The notes beneath the pieces were generated by a model, which was not told where the DNA came from, made no database searches, and saw nothing but the letters and a program-made list of their open reading frames with translations. A stretch of DNA of 64,000 nt, from positions 1 through 64,000 of the forward strand of contig JAUIAH010000036.1 in NCBI GenBank assembly GCA_030425385.1. Direction: 5' to 3'. A program made the position numbers and the translations under genes. This DNA comes from Verrucomicrobiia bacterium. GTDB taxonomy: Bacteria > Verrucomicrobiota > Verrucomicrobiia > Verrucomicrobiales > DEV007. How positions within the stretch are numbered: the stretch's first letter is position 1; each line of letters begins with the position of its first letter. Shown here in pieces: positions 63,156 to 64,000 of the stretch.

Positions 63156-64000
63156 AGGCTTGAACGGTTCCGAGACCTGCGGGGACGCTTGTCGAGAAAG
63201 TCGCCATGCCGGTCGCGTCGAGCGTGACATCAGGATCGCCATCGGCGGGCAATTCGATCACACCTGTGCTTGTGGTCACGCGTAAGGTCACGGCCGTGCC
63301 TGTGGGAATGTTGGTTCCTTGAACGACGATATCGATGGTGCCTTCCTCCGTGAAGACCACATCGGGAGAGGTCAAACTTCCAGAAGGCGGTTGCGCGACG
63401 TTGGTCCCGGAAACAGAGATGACGGCTAGGGTCGGTTCACTAGAGAAGTCAAACGACTCGACAGGTGCCGTGGCCGAGGGCACGGGGAAAGCGTTAGGTG
63501 CGAATGGGCGATAGAAGGCCTCGATTCGGACGCGACCTCGGAGATCGTTGCTGTTGTTCCAGGCACGCGCATCGACAGAGCCATCGCCTTGCACGCGGTC
63601 GGCCACCAAGCGGATCGCGCCGCCAGAGCCGTAGCCACCGTAAGAGGCGCCTCCCCAGGAATAGTTGCCACCCTTAGCCTGGATCGTGCCGCCTGCAGGA
63701 ATGGTGATGTCCAGGGAAGAAGCGATCAGAATCGCTCCACCACCAGCTCCACCATTGCCGCCGTTGGCGGTGTCAGAGGACGCTCCCCCGCCACCTCCAG
63801 AGCCGCCTAGAATGGGCTGAATCAATGTGTTTCCATAGCTCGTGGCATAGGACGCGTGCCCCCCATACTCTCCCGAACCCGTGGGTGCGCTCCCGCCGCC
63901 CGGGCCCTGGCCTGGCGTTCCAGAATATTGGCCAGACACGTCTTTGCGAATGCCGCCTAGGCCACCGTCGAATCCCCCGGGACCACCAATAGCGACTCGA
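63130..64000 (-). CDS. Glycine-rich secreted beta-protein (5' end outside window)
   Basis: The minus-strand frame is open from its TAA at 63130 to the right edge (about 289 codons), so the start lies outside. It is rich in Gly with repeated phrases such as GGGGGASSD and GGAIRLVADRV. This style is seen in beta-helical or bacterial surface proteins with parallel strands. The C-terminal 130 residues form a separate beta domain with TLRVTTSTGVIEL. No catalytic motif is visible. Confidence 0.7.
   Translation of the reverse strand, partial: RVAIGGPGGFDGGLGGIRKDVSGQYSGTPGQGPGGGSAPTGSGEYGGHASYATSYGNTLIQPILGGSGGGGGASSDTANGGNGGAGGGAILIASSLDITIPAGGTIQAKGGNYSWGGASYGGYGSGGAIRLVADRVQGDGSVDARAWNNSNDLRGRVRIEAFYRPFAPNAFPVPSATAPVESFDFSSEPTLAVISVSGTNVAQPPSGSLTSPDVVFTEEGTIDIVVQGTNIPTGTAVTLRVTTSTGVIELPADGDPDVTLDATGMATFSTSVPAGLGTVQAFAEFTLTP

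Overview
The window looks like chromosomal DNA of a Verrucomicrobiota bacterium. This is an inference from gene content, not from a marker gene. The supporting content is secreted sulfatases, two DUF1080 proteins, a bacterial CE15-type esterase, a Tat-exported Gfo/Idh/MocA protein, a PEP-CTERM protein, an SHD1-type secreted protein, a very large CBM9/LamG protein with a YYRVR-type tail, a eukaryote-like glutamine synthetase (GlnII) and a MoxR/DUF58/VWA/DUF4175 cluster. GC content appears moderate (mid-50s percent by eye). I saw no rRNA, tRNA, CRISPR array, insertion sequence or prophage.

Layout. 1-7475 (minus): four-gene MoxR, DUF58, BatA-like VWA and DUF4175 operon; the last gene runs off the left edge in a Gln/Gly repeat tail. 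7.6-10.9 kb: proC, a sulfatase and a DUF1080 protein. 10.9-15.9 kb (minus): a tandemly duplicated two-gene cassette of unknown function (one single-span membrane protein plus one secreted protein, twice), with a shared AT-rich element before each copy. 16.0-23.7 kb (minus): housekeeping run of rsgA, EEP hydrolase, acyl carrier protein, coaX, proB, Nudix hydrolase, exported methyltransferase, DUF455/ATP-grasp fusion and gamma-carbonic-anhydrase-like protein. 23.8-27.6 kb: HU, an ABC exporter, a SanA-like protein and a DMT permease. 27.7-33.5 kb (plus): a tightly coupled operon of Ser/Thr kinase, ClpX-like ATPase, O6-alkylguanine transferase-like protein and sensor histidine kinase, each joined by a 4-base ATGA overlap. 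33.5-40.2 kb: CE15-like esterase, PEP-CTERM protein, a POTRA/SurA-like envelope protein, and an SHD1 protein paired with a coiled-coil membrane protein. 40.4-42.9 kb: ribBA and an alkaline-phosphatase-superfamily enzyme. 43.0-48.3 kb: 1483-residue CBM9/LamG protein and a second DUF1080 protein. 48.4-52.8 kb: glnII, mdh, a phosphoheptose-isomerase-like SIS protein and a degenerate GH77 protein. 52.9-57.3 kb: Tat-exported oxidoreductase, an orphan HigA antitoxin behind a HigB remnant, a second sulfatase and a rhomboid-like protein. 57.4-64 kb: gcvT-gcvH, a DUF6702 protein with an M1 peptidase, a vanadium-haloperoxidase-like enzyme and the 3' end of a glycine-rich secreted protein.

The sulfatases, DUF1080 proteins, CE15-like esterase, Gfo/Idh/MocA protein and CBM9/LamG protein suggest a life on sulfated or complex polysaccharides. 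The least explained items are the duplicated A/B cassette, the kinase/ClpX-like operon, the POTRA/SurA-like protein coupled to a PEP-CTERM protein with a low-complexity insertion, and the DUF455/ATP-grasp fusion. Many predicted starts were moved inward to an ATG, GTG or TTG just before a signal peptide; each case is noted. Motif positions and domain calls were made by eye without database searches.
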